Assembly: GCA_900546175.1 (NCBI GenBank)
Contig: URBX01000001.1
Coordinates: 221,122 to 285,121, forward strand
Origin: an uncultured Eggerthella sp.
GTDB taxonomy: Bacteria; Actinomycetota; Coriobacteriia; Coriobacteriales; Eggerthellaceae
Direction of reading: 5' to 3'
Length of the DNA: 64,000 nt
Shown here one piece after another: positions 1-7,733 of this stretch (positions are counted from its first letter, which is position 1; each line of letters begins with the position of its first letter). Position numbers and translations under genes: made by a program. The notes under the pieces were generated by a model. It made no database searches. It was not told the origin of the DNA and worked only from the letters and a program-made list of their open reading frames with translations.

Positions 1-337
1 ACAGCTGAAGTCCTCTACATATTCCTAAAATTGGTTTTTCGTTTTTAAGAGCTATTTCCAGAAGTTTTTCTTCAAGAGAATCTCTTTGCGCACTCACTTC
101 CCCGCACGATCCAAGAGGCCATTCGCCATACAAAAAAGGCGACACATCCTGCCCGCCAGTAAAAAGAAATCCATCACAAACACTGACAAGTTTCAAAAGG
201 GATTCTTCACTAACATCAAATGAAAGAATTATCGGGATACCTCCTGATTTTATGATTCCGTTATAATACGCCGGAAGCATCCAAAGACTTTCTTTTTCCG
301 TGTCATATAAAGGGGTTATTCCAATAAGCGGTTTCAT
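1..337 (-). CDS. gamma-glutamyl-gamma-aminobutyrate hydrolase-like protein (PuuD family, class I glutamine amidotransferase fold), partial
   Basis: Only the first 112 codons lie in the window; the rest runs off the left edge. The translation opens MKPLIGITPLYD, contains TGGQDVSPFLYG near residues 60-71, and reaches GICRGLQ at 105-111, where C107 is the expected nucleophile of the peptidase C26 / class I amidotransferase fold. This family hydrolyses gamma-glutamyl amides such as gamma-glutamyl-GABA in the cytoplasm. The exact substrate cannot be told from the fragment, and the catalytic His/Glu lie outside the window. The ATG at 335-337 is preceded by GATAGAGGAAGAA, a usable ribosome binding site. 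It is separated from the upstream pst operon by a terminator hairpin, so it probably has its own promoter. A perfect 10-bp palindrome (GTTTCGAAAC, 378-387) lies about 40 bases upstream of the start. Confidence 0.8.
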   Translation of the reverse strand, partial: MKPLIGITPLYDTEKESLWMLPAYYNGIIKSGGIPIILSFDVSEESLLKLVSVCDGFLFTGGQDVSPFLYGEWPLGSCGEVSAQRDSLEEKLLEIALKNEKPILGICRGLQL

Positions 338-423
338 TTCTTCCTCTATCTCTCATTCTCAATAATGGAGATTAAGCGTTTCGAAACCATTTCAATCAGG
401 CTACAATTTCATTCAAATTCACG

Positions 424-466
424 TAAAAGCCCTTGCTGTTGCTTTACGCTCACAACAAGGGCTTGT
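424..466 (-). terminator. Rho-independent terminator after pstB
   Basis: A 9-bp stem, aagcccttg (427-435) paired with caagggctt (456-464), has a loop of about 20 bases and is followed on the minus strand by TTTTAC. It lies about 70 bases past the pstB stop codon. It marks the end of the pst operon and shows that no phoU gene follows pstB. The plus-strand side also ends in GTTTTGT, so it may work weakly in both directions. Confidence 0.7.
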
Positions 467-532
467 TTTGTCTTATGGAACTTTATTACTATCACGAGCA
501 CATTAAACGATACCCGTAGCGCAAACACGATT

Positions 533-1285
533 TTAGCCAAAGCGACCAGACACATAATCGCAGGTTCGTTTATCGGTTGGGTTTTCGAAAAGTTGATTAG
601 TTGTTGAAAACTCAACCAAATCACCAAGAAGAAAGAAACCCGTATAGTCAGAAACACGAGCAGCTTGCTGCATATTATGAGTAACCATAATGACGGTATA
701 TTTCTCTTTAAGCTCACGAACAAGCTCTTCGATCATGCCAGTTGATATTGGATCAAGAGCGCTGGTAGATTCGTCAAGAAGAAGCACTTCAGGTTTTACT
801 GCCAGTGCGCGTGCAATACACAAGCGCTGCTGCTGACCGCCCGATAAGCTTAGAGCGCTTTTATCAAGACGATCTTTTACTTCATCCCAAAGAGCAGCGC
901 CTTTTAATGATTCCTCAACAAGAGCATCTAACTCATCTTTTTTCTTTACACCATGGATTTTTGGGCCATAAGAGATGTTTTCGTAAATACTCATAGGAAA
1001 AGGGTTTGCTTTCTGGAAAACCATTCCAACTTCTTTTCGCAAAAGAGTAACGTCATAAGAAGGGCTGTAAATATCTTTTCCGTTGAGCAAAACCTGACCT
1101 TCAATACGAACACTTTTAATAAGATCTTGCATACGATTAAGCGTCTTCAAGAAGGTAGACTTGCCGCAACCACTTGGTCCTATAAGAGCAGTTACGCTTT
1201 TTGCGGGAATGCCTACCGTAATATCGTGAAGTGCATGGTGGTCGCCATACCAAAGATTAAGATTCTTTATTTCGAAACTATTCAT
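533..1285 (-). CDS. pstB: phosphate ABC transporter ATP-binding protein PstB
   Basis: This is the ATPase that powers high-affinity phosphate import together with PstA, PstC and PstS at the inner face of the membrane. The 250-residue length is normal for the family. Walker A GPSGCGKST is at 36-44, the signature LSGGQQQR at 147-154 and Walker B VLLLDESTSALD at 167-178. Walker B reads DES rather than the more common DEP, a minor change that keeps the acidic pair. The protein ends DYVSGRFG, a typical PstB tail. It begins 2 bases after the pstA stop and is the last gene of the pstSCAB operon. No canonical PhoU gene follows. Confidence 0.97.
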   Translation of the reverse strand: MNSFEIKNLNLWYGDHHALHDITVGIPAKSVTALIGPSGCGKSTFLKTLNRMQDLIKSVRIEGQVLLNGKDIYSPSYDVTLLRKEVGMVFQKANPFPMSIYENISYGPKIHGVKKKDELDALVEESLKGAALWDEVKDRLDKSALSLSGGQQQRLCIARALAVKPEVLLLDESTSALDPISTGMIEELVRELKEKYTVIMVTHNMQQAARVSDYTGFFLLGDLVEFSTTNQLFENPTDKRTCDYVSGRFG

Positions 1286-1287
1286 TG

Positions 1288-2142
1288 TTACTCCTTATGC
1301 CCCAATTTTGAAGCAGAAATATTTGCCGCAAGGTTAAGTAGAAATGCCAAAATCATGAGAATAGTTGCAACAGAAAAAGCAACATCGATTTGTCCTCGTT
1401 CAGTTGCGTACACATACAAAGCTACCGTCAAGGTTGCGCTTGAAGACTGCAAGGCAGTCATAAAACTGTTAAGAATAAGACCAAATCCTGCAGTATAGAG
1501 AAGCGCTGCAGATTCGCCTACAATACGACCAATAGCAAGGATGCAACCCGTCACAATACCATCAACTGCATTTGGCAACACAACGGTACGAATCATGTGC
1601 CACTTTCCTGCACCAAGAGCCAAAGAGCCTTCGCGATAAGCTAGCGGAACCGTCTTCAAACTTTCAAGCGTATTACTAATAATGGTTGGTAGAACCATTA
1701 CTACTAAAGTTAAACCACCTGCTAAAATGCCAGCTTTCAAGCCTAAAATCTGAATAAAGAAAAGCATGCCTACCAAGCCAAAAATAACGGAAGGAATACC
1801 TGTTAAGGTCTCTACGGCAAAACTAATAAGACGTACTAGCTTATGGTTCGTTGCGTACTCGTTTAGATAAATTGCCGCACAAACGCCCAGCGGAATAACA
1901 ATAGCCATAGCAACAATCACAATGTAGAGCGTGTTAAGAATATTTGGAAGAATGCCAATAGTGTCCGTTACATAGCTTGATTGCGTAGTAAGGAATTCAG
2001 CAGTAATCCCTGGCACACCCCTAAAGAAGATATATCCAATAAGTGCTACCAGTAACACACAAACAGAAATACCGCTTGCATATACAAAGAACTTCAATAC
2101 ACTATCTTTTATTCGACGGCGCCTACGCACGTTTCGATCCAT
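1288..2142 (-). CDS. pstA: phosphate ABC transporter permease PstA
   Basis: This is one of two integral membrane subunits forming the phosphate channel. It has 284 residues, a basic N-terminus (RRRRRIK), a first membrane span at about residues 17-40 and a periplasmic stretch before the permease core. The core contains the conserved segment GIPSVIFGLVGMLFF and the cytoplasmic coupling loop REGSLALGAGKWHMIRTV, the EAA-type motif that contacts PstB. The start overlaps the pstC stop by one base (TAATG), which suggests translational coupling. It has the same fold as PstC; the order pstS-pstC-pstA-pstB supports the assignment. Confidence 0.96.
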   Translation of the reverse strand: MDRNVRRRRRIKDSVLKFFVYASGISVCVLLVALIGYIFFRGVPGITAEFLTTQSSYVTDTIGILPNILNTLYIVIVAMAIVIPLGVCAAIYLNEYATNHKLVRLISFAVETLTGIPSVIFGLVGMLFFIQILGLKAGILAGGLTLVVMVLPTIISNTLESLKTVPLAYREGSLALGAGKWHMIRTVVLPNAVDGIVTGCILAIGRIVGESAALLYTAGFGLILNSFMTALQSSSATLTVALYVYATERGQIDVAFSVATILMILAFLLNLAANISASKLGHKE

Positions 2143-3008
2143 TAGTCTTCCTTTCTACGCACTACAAAGTTCAGAATGACGTTTGCCAAAATAATGAAGA
2201 GGAACAAAATCAAGCCAATGGAGAACAATGCTTCTCGATGAAGGCTGCCATATGATGCATAGGACATTTCGCCAACAATAGCAGTAGTAAGGAATTTAAC
2301 TGGCTCGAACAGTTCAGGCATGTTTGCAACGTTGCCAGCAACCATAATGATTGCCATTGCTTCACCAAGAGCTCGACCCATTCCTTGAATAACCGCGGTA
2401 GCAATACCGCTTCGTGCCGCACGTAAAGAAACCTTAAAATATGTTTCTGTCTTGGTGGCACCTAACGCAAGAGAGCCTTCTTCATATTCTTTCGGAACCG
2501 CATCAAGCGCAATCGAAGAAATATTAATGATATAAGGGAGAATCATTACCGTTAATACAACAATCGCAGCTAAAAGTGTTGCACCGCTTGAAAGATTAAA
2601 CGCTGCCTGAATTGCCGGTACAAGAACAATCATACCTACCAAGCCATATACAACCGAAGGAATGCCCGCAAGCAATTCAACAGCGCTTCGAATAATGCGA
2701 GCAGAAATATCATTAGAGTATTTCGACAAGAAAAGAGACGTAAAAATGCCTAAAGGTAAGCTCAAAAGCATTGCGCCCATCATGCCATAGATGCTAGTCA
2801 AAATAAAAGGCAAAATGCCATATTGACCTTGAGAAGGACTCCACAATTGACCCAAGAGGAAGTCAACCGGTCCAACAGTCATAATTGCCGGAAGTCCTGA
2901 AATGATCAAATAAACGGTAATACCTACAACAAACAAAACAGACAACATACCGCAGGCAAAGAAAATACTATGGAATAGCTTTTCAACTATTTCTTTTCTC
3001 ATATTCAT
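2142..3008 (-). CDS. pstC: phosphate ABC transporter permease PstC
   Basis: This is the second membrane subunit of the phosphate importer, 288 residues. It shows a first span near residues 14-36, the motif GIPSVVYGLVGMIVLVP, and the coupling-loop segment EEGSLALGATKTETYFKV, which PstA mirrors. It sits between pstS and pstA. The ATG at 3008 is followed by a second in-frame ATG two codons later. An AAAGG sequence lies about 12 bases before the first, so either start is possible. A stable hairpin in the gap with pstS probably lowers its level relative to PstS. Confidence 0.96.
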   Translation of the reverse strand: MNMRKEIVEKLFHSIFFACGMLSVLFVVGITVYLIISGLPAIMTVGPVDFLLGQLWSPSQGQYGILPFILTSIYGMMGAMLLSLPLGIFTSLFLSKYSNDISARIIRSAVELLAGIPSVVYGLVGMIVLVPAIQAAFNLSSGATLLAAIVVLTVMILPYIINISSIALDAVPKEYEEGSLALGATKTETYFKVSLRAARSGIATAVIQGMGRALGEAMAIIMVAGNVANMPELFEPVKFLTTAIVGEMSYASYGSLHREALFSIGLILFLFIILANVILNFVVRRKED

Positions 3009-3039
3009 GAGTTATTACGAACCTTTCATTCCATAAATA

Positions 3040-3066
3040 TCCCCAGATAGCAATGCTACCTGGGGA
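3040..3066 (-). promoter_or_regulatory. intercistronic hairpin between pstS and pstC
   Basis: The arms TCCCCAG and CTGGGGA enclose an inner TAGC/GCTA stem with a three-base loop. There is no clear T-tract after it on the minus strand, so it is more likely an mRNA-stabilising or partially terminating element than a full terminator. In this position it would favour high expression of the binding protein PstS over the membrane subunits, a common arrangement in ABC importer operons. Confidence 0.6.
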
Positions 3067-3083
3067 CTGCGAAGTAGGGGTTT

Positions 3084-3926
3084 TTAAACAAGAGGCACAG
3101 CGCCTGCTTTGCGGATCAAATTAGAAGCATCTGCGCTTGTTGCAAATTCAATAAATGCCTCAACCTGAGCAGAACGTTCTTTGTCTTTGTTAAGAACAAA
3201 GTTGAATGGACGCTGAATCTCGTAGCTACCATCAAGAACGGTTTCTTCAGAGCATGCTACTCCGTTGATGGTAAGAGCCTTAATACCTTCCTGACCTTCA
3301 ACAGAAGAAAGGGATGCATAACCAATAGCGTTCTTTGAGCTTGCAACTGCAGTAATTACTGCGCCGGTAGAAGTAAGTTCCTGTCCAAGAACGCACTTAT
3401 CGGTGGTGCCGGTAATGCTCTCAAAGCCATCACGAGTACCAGAACCATTTTCACGACCTACACAAGAGATTTCCAAGTCGTTACCACCAACTTCGCTCCA
3501 GTTGGTAATCTTTCCGGTAAAGATATCGCTTACCTGCTGCATGGTGAGATCAGAAACACCACAATCCTCATTTACGATAACCGCAATACCGTCAAGAGCA
3601 ACAGTGATAGTCTCGAGACCATCTTCTCCTGCCTTAAGATCACGAGAAGACAAACCAATATCAGCAGAACCGTTTTTAGCGCACTCAATTCCAGTACCAG
3701 AACCGGTTGCATCATAAGTAATGGAAACTCCACTATTCTTGCTCATGAAGTCTTCGGACAAGCTACCAATTACTTTTTCCATTGAAGTGGAACCATTAGT
3801 AGAAATAGTGCCGGAAAGAGCCTCTGAAGATGCTTTTTCACCTGATGAGCAACCCACCAATGAGAGTGTCAGGGCAAAAGCTGCAACAACACCAGTTGCT
3901 GTCTTTACCACTTTTGGAATATTCAT
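3084..3926 (-). CDS. pstS: phosphate ABC transporter substrate-binding lipoprotein PstS
   Basis: This captures phosphate outside the membrane and delivers it to PstCA. The N-terminus is a lipoprotein signal: basic MNIPKVVK, a hydrophobic core, then LVGC with the lipid-carrying cysteine at 26. Phosphate-contact motifs are visible: NGSTSM at 44-49, the DATGSGTG segment, and GSGTRDGFES in the second lobe. The length of 280 is normal. It is the first gene of the operon. The ATG at 3926 has AAGGAAAAGA upstream. Long direct repeats lie in the upstream region, and phosphate control is expected for this operon type. Confidence 0.97.
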   Translation of the reverse strand: MNIPKVVKTATGVVAAFALTLSLVGCSSGEKASSEALSGTISTNGSTSMEKVIGSLSEDFMSKNSGVSITYDATGSGTGIECAKNGSADIGLSSRDLKAGEDGLETITVALDGIAVIVNEDCGVSDLTMQQVSDIFTGKITNWSEVGGNDLEISCVGRENGSGTRDGFESITGTTDKCVLGQELTSTGAVITAVASSKNAIGYASLSSVEGQEGIKALTINGVACSEETVLDGSYEIQRPFNFVLNKDKERSAQVEAFIEFATSADASNLIRKAGAVPLV

Positions 3927-3991
3927 TCTTTTCCTTTCACATTTCTTTTATCTTTTCTGGGCTTCATACCCTGTTCTCTATTCAACTAAGA

Positions 3992-4054
3992 ATTTGTAAA
4001 AGAAACGCAAGAGAATACGCACATTTGTTAAAAGCTTTTGTAAAGAAAACGCAA
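3992..4054 (-). promoter_or_regulatory. direct repeats upstream of pstS, candidate PHO-type operator
   Basis: On the minus strand two near-identical 19-base copies, TTGCGTTTTCTTTACAAAA (4036-4054) and TTGCGTTTCTTTTACAAAT (3992-4010), begin 44 bases apart, about four helical turns. A third related element, TTTTAACAAAT, lies between them at 4023-4033. TTTACA/TTAACA units resemble the repeats bound by PhoP/PhoB-family response regulators. The copies end about 66 bases before the pstS ATG, and a possible -10 (TATGAA) lies between. The regulator itself is not in the window. Confidence 0.45.
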
Positions 4055-4195
4055 AGTGACCATACCCCTTCAAGAGAACAGGCTCAATTCTCCTTCAAGA
4101 GGAAATGCTCAATTCTGTAGCGGCGTTCATGCATCAAAAAACAGCACACCAAACCTGATGCCAAATAACCCTAAACCACACAGTCGTGTTCAGGT

Positions 4196-4972
4196 ATGAT
4201 GTCTTTTATGAATCCGAAACTTATACATACTATTTCTCAGATGAATACCGACTTTTATCGTGCTGTTTCAGATTCCTTTTCTGCAACAAGACAAAGTCCC
4301 TGGAACGGTTGGAAACAACTGGGAGTTTTTTTTGAAGAATATCATCACTCTTCCTCTCTTAAAATTCTTGACATTGCTTGTGGAAACTTACGCTTTGAAG
4401 AATTTCTCACCTCTGCTCTTCCTTCAAAAAACTTAGCGTTTACTTGCATAGACAACTGCGAATCATTACTTCCAGAAAACTACGCACAAAACATTTCATT
4501 TCACCAAACAGACGTTATGTATGCGTTGGAACATCAAAAAGCACTTTTATCTGAAGACAAACGCTTCGACATCAGTGTTTCCTTTGGTTTTATGCATCAC
4601 ATTCCTACACAAGAAATGCGGCTTACTCTTCTTAATTTGCTTATCGAGCACACAAAACCTGGTGGCTTAGTTGTGGTCTCCTTCTGGCAGTTCGCTAATC
4701 TTGAAACAATGAAAACAAAAGCACTTAAAACAACCAAGAAGGCCCTCCAACAGTTGCGTAAAACAGTCGAAATTACTGATTTAGACGAAAATGACTACTT
4801 TCTTGGCTGGAAAGATACCGAAGGGATCTATCGTTACTGCCATCACTTTTCTGATGAAGAACTCACCCTGTTGGCTAAATCTGTTTTAGACAGAGCAACC
4901 CTTATTAAGCGTTTCTTAGCTGATGGAAGAAACAACCAACTTAATGCCTATCTTGTTTTCAAAAAGAAATAA
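4196..4972 (+). CDS. class I SAM methyltransferase, Trm9/ALKBH8-like; predicted tRNA cm5U34 carboxymethyl methyltransferase
   Basis: The 258-residue protein has a Rossmann methyltransferase core: motif I LDIACGN near 59-65, an acidic loop CIDNCESL, and HHIPTQEMR followed by KPGGLVVVSFWQF. In Trm9 and ALKBH8 the equivalent stretch is HHFST..R then PGG...VWA, and their C-terminus has a W..RYYH.F..GEL pattern. Here GWKDTEGIYRYCHHFSDEEL matches that pattern. Trm9 methylates the cm5U34 made by Elp3 to give mcm5U34, and the next gene is elp3, so this role is a reasonable inference. Similarity was judged from memory. The start is uncertain: ATGs occur at 4196, 4199 and 4208, and TATGAT at 4195-4200 could be a -10 box for a leaderless message starting at 4208. 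A generic methyltransferase is the alternative. Confidence 0.75.
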   Translation: MMSFMNPKLIHTISQMNTDFYRAVSDSFSATRQSPWNGWKQLGVFFEEYHHSSSLKILDIACGNLRFEEFLTSALPSKNLAFTCIDNCESLLPENYAQNISFHQTDVMYALEHQKALLSEDKRFDISVSFGFMHHIPTQEMRLTLLNLLIEHTKPGGLVVVSFWQFANLETMKTKALKTTKKALQQLRKTVEITDLDENDYFLGWKDTEGIYRYCHHFSDEELTLLAKSVLDRATLIKRFLADGRNNQLNAYLVFKKK

Positions 4973-5008
4973 CCCCTCTATCAAGGCGTCAACTCTTTAG
5001 GTAGGAGC

Positions 5009-5017
5009 TGATACAAT
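5009..5017 (+). promoter_or_regulatory. extended -10 promoter immediately upstream of elp3
   Basis: TGATACAAT fits the TGn-extended -10 pattern and ends 8 bases before the elp3 ATG at 5026. Transcription would start at or within a few bases of the start codon. The AGGAG at 5004-5008 is too far upstream (about 17 bases) to serve as a normal ribosome binding site and would not be in such a transcript. This points to a leaderless elp3 mRNA, besides any read-through from the methyltransferase gene. Confidence 0.5.
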
Positions 5018-5025
5018 CTAAATCT

Positions 5026-6870
5026 ATGGAACAAATAATTCTTGACATACTAAACCATCTAGAAAATGAATCTGATTTTGAGCCTAAGCAGCTTGAAAAA
5101 ATCCTTCGTAACCATAATCGAAATATCAAGGATAACAACAACCATTATTCAAAAAAGAAGCTCCTACCGTACTATCTCAAGACAAAGAAGAACAATCCTG
5201 AACTGTGGAATTCGTGGCATATAACTCCCGAAAAAGAAAAAAAGCTCTTCGAGGTACTTCAAATTAAACCTCGACGCACCGCAAGCGGAGTTGCAACTAT
5301 CACTGTTATTACCAAACCATGGAAGTGCAAGAGTAATTGCATATACTGCCCAAATGATTTACGCATGCCAAAAAGTTATCTTTCAGATGAACCAGCTTGT
5401 CAAAGAGCTGAGCGAAACTATTTTGATCCATATCTGCAAGTTACCAGCAGACTACGTGCTCTCACCCATATGGGACACGTAACAGATAAAATCGAATTGA
5501 TAATACTTGGAGGCACCTGGGCCGACTATCCTACGGAATATCAAAAATGGTTTATTAAAGAACTCTTTAGAGCGCTTAATGATGGAGACAATAACGAAAT
5601 CCACGCAAAAAAGCGTCGTGAGTTCTATAAAAAGCAAGGTCTTTCCTATGAAAAAGAAGCACTAATTGCAAAGTGCTCACCTTACACCAATCAAGTACAC
5701 AGCGGAACACTTACCTATAATCAAGCCTGGGAAAAGCTTTACGGAAAAGGCACTATTTGGGATAGTATTAGTGCATTTCAAACTGCAACAATTGACGAAG
5801 TGAAAGAACAGCATGTTTTAAATGAGACTGCGAATCATCGTGTAGTGGGACTAGTTATTGAAACAAGACCCGACACAATTACCCCTTTGTCTCTTAATCT
5901 TATTCGCGCTCTTGGTTGCACAAAGATTCAAATGGGGGTTCAAACCCTTGATCAAACAGTACAGAAAGCTAACAACCGAAGCATCTCTCCAGAGATAGTA
6001 GCAAACGCTTTTAAACTAACGCGTTTGTACGGATTTAAGATTCATGCCCATTTTATGGTAAATCTTCTTGGCTCAAAGCCTGAACAAGACGTTTTAGATT
6101 ACCACCGTTTTGTCACCGAAGAGCCGTTTCAGCCTGATGAAATTAAACTCTATCCTTGTGCGCTTGTGTACGGAACACAGCTTTGCACCCATTTCGATAA
6201 TGGTAGCTGGCAGCCTTATGACCATGAAACTCTTATTAATATCCTAGTAGAAGACACTTGCGCAACTCCCGCATTCGCTCGCGTGTCGCGCATGATTCGA
6301 GACTTCTCAGCTCACGACATTAAAGCGGGCAATAAGAAGATCAATCTTCGTCAAAATGTTGAAGAAAGAGCACTCGCAAAAAGTGTTATTGACCAAAAAC
6401 CTATTCAAGAAATTCGCTTCAGAGAGCTCAATGCTTCACAAATCACTCCCGACGATTTACGACTTGATATAGTGCCCTATCGCACGCAAGGAACGCAAGA
6501 ATACTTTCTCCAGTGGATTACTTCAAATAATACTATTGCTGGCTTTCTCCGCTTGTCTCTCCCTAATCAGGAAGAAATACAAGCTCTCAGAATGAGAGCA
6601 AATAGCGATAAGGAGCTCTTCCCTATCAACCTTAACGAGGCAATGATTCGTGAAATACATGTATACGGAAGCGTAGCGGGTATTGGGAAAAACAGTACTG
6701 GAGCTCAGCATCTTGGTTTAGGAAAGGCTCTTGTTAAAAAAGCATGCGAAATAGCTCGTGAACGCGGTTATCGCTATCTCAACGTTATTAGCGCAGTTGG
6801 TACACGCCCCTACTATCGAAAACTTGGCTTTGAAGATAAAGGGCTCTATCAGCAACTCTCTCTAAAGTAA
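5026..6870 (+). CDS. elp3: Elp3-like tRNA uridine-34 carboxymethyltransferase (radical SAM plus GNAT)
   Basis: Elp3 uses a 4Fe-4S cluster, SAM and acetyl-CoA to build the carboxymethyl side chain at C5 of wobble uridine 34 in tRNA. The 614-residue protein has a basic N-terminal tRNA-binding part, a radical SAM cluster motif CKSNCIYC (C101, C105, C108), and family segments FDPYLQVTSRLRAL, DKIELIILGGTW and QMGVQTLDQTVQ. A C-terminal GNAT domain (about 480-614) has EIHVYG, QHLGLGKALV at 561-570 as the acetyl-CoA pocket, and VGTRPYYRKLGF. Bacteria that carry Elp3 lack the rest of the eukaryotic Elongator, so it probably acts alone. It follows the Trm9-like gene by 53 bases and overlaps the convergent nitrilase-family gene by 22 bases. 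Confidence 0.95.
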   Translation: MEQIILDILNHLENESDFEPKQLEKILRNHNRNIKDNNNHYSKKKLLPYYLKTKKNNPELWNSWHITPEKEKKLFEVLQIKPRRTASGVATITVITKPWKCKSNCIYCPNDLRMPKSYLSDEPACQRAERNYFDPYLQVTSRLRALTHMGHVTDKIELIILGGTWADYPTEYQKWFIKELFRALNDGDNNEIHAKKRREFYKKQGLSYEKEALIAKCSPYTNQVHSGTLTYNQAWEKLYGKGTIWDSISAFQTATIDEVKEQHVLNETANHRVVGLVIETRPDTITPLSLNLIRALGCTKIQMGVQTLDQTVQKANNRSISPEIVANAFKLTRLYGFKIHAHFMVNLLGSKPEQDVLDYHRFVTEEPFQPDEIKLYPCALVYGTQLCTHFDNGSWQPYDHETLINILVEDTCATPAFARVSRMIRDFSAHDIKAGNKKINLRQNVEERALAKSVIDQKPIQEIRFRELNASQITPDDLRLDIVPYRTQGTQEYFLQWITSNNTIAGFLRLSLPNQEEIQALRMRANSDKELFPINLNEAMIREIHVYGSVAGIGKNSTGAQHLGLGKALVKKACEIARERGYRYLNVISAVGTRPYYRKLGFEDKGLYQQLSLK

Positions 6871-7649
6871 ACGCTTGGCATTCTATGCTCCAAGCAGGGC
6901 ATCACTTTACGCACCCGATCAATATCATCACATGAGATAGTTGCGCACACCAGCTCTTCGGTTACTCCCCCCATGGCATGAATTACCCCGTCAGGACCAA
7001 CGATGCAGCTCTGTCCGATATATCCTTCATCAACCCTGCTTACCCCACAAACAAATATCTCGTTTTCAATTGCACGAGCGGAAAGAAGTGTTTTCCACTG
7101 ATCAGCTTTCAGCCTTCCGTCAACCCATGCTGCAGGAGTAATCAAAATCTGACAACCTTGTAACGCTAAGCTGCGCGCTACCTCGGGAAAACGTAAATCG
7201 TAACAAATCGAAAGGCCAATCTTGCCAAAAGGAGTATCAACAGGAGCAGGCAAATATGTTCCTCGCATCATTCGATTGGATTCTTTCGTGAAATCAGTAT
7301 CGAAGAGATGCACTTTCCTATAAACACTTCTTACGCATCCTTCATCATCCACTAACACAGCAGTATTGAAAGGTTTTCCTTCTTTACTCTGTTCGTTTAA
7401 GGTATAAACCATCCATAACTTATACCGAGCAGCCATTTCATTAAGAGAAGAAGCAAACGGACCGTCTAAAGTTTGAGCCGCCTCAACAAATGCCCCAACT
7501 TCAAGCTCATAACGCGTCATAAGAGATTCAGGAAATACCAAAAGTTGCACTCCCTGTTTTTTTGCACGAATAACCCATCGTCTAACCATCTCTAAAACCG
7601 ATTCATTATTCGGATGACAGCATTGCGCTAAACCAATTGTGCACTCCAT
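6849..7649 (-). CDS. carbon-nitrogen hydrolase (nitrilase superfamily, Nit-like amidase)
   Basis: This cytoplasmic amidase family cleaves C-N amide bonds with a Glu-Lys-Cys triad. All three are visible in 266 residues: E41 in FPESLM, K112 in YRKVHLFD, and C149 in LSICYDLRFPE. The KVHLFDTDF and YDLRFPEVAR motifs are shared by the Nit1/Nit2/YafV branch, which includes omega-amidases and deaminated-glutathione amidases. I cannot assign one substrate. The terminator at 7672-7704 separates it from asd, so it is likely transcribed alone. Its 3' end overlaps elp3 by 22 bases, tail to tail. Confidence 0.85.
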   Translation of the reverse strand: MECTIGLAQCCHPNNESVLEMVRRWVIRAKKQGVQLLVFPESLMTRYELEVGAFVEAAQTLDGPFASSLNEMAARYKLWMVYTLNEQSKEGKPFNTAVLVDDEGCVRSVYRKVHLFDTDFTKESNRMMRGTYLPAPVDTPFGKIGLSICYDLRFPEVARSLALQGCQILITPAAWVDGRLKADQWKTLLSARAIENEIFVCGVSRVDEGYIGQSCIVGPDGVIHAMGGVTEELVCATISCDDIDRVRKVMPCLEHRMPSVYFRESC

Positions 7650-7671
7650 TGAACGCTCACTCCTTATTTCT

Positions 7672-7704
7672 AAAAAAGCCGAAGTGTATTACTCCGGCTT
7701 TTTC
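7672..7704 (-). terminator. terminator after asd (lysC-asd operon)
   Basis: AAAAAGCCGAAGT (7673-7685) pairs with ACTCCGGCTTTTT (7691-7703) with one mismatch and a five-base loop. The minus-strand copy continues into T-rich sequence. It lies 30 bases past the asd stop codon and closes the lysC-asd operon. A-rich and T-rich flanks make it potentially bidirectional. Confidence 0.85.
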
Positions 7705-7733
7705 TTTCATAGAGATTCTTAAGTCCTTGCCTA

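Noticed and set aside
953..1498. A 181-codon plus-strand frame spanning pstB and pstA
   Set aside because: It is antisense to two clear transporter genes and has no start site or family motif.
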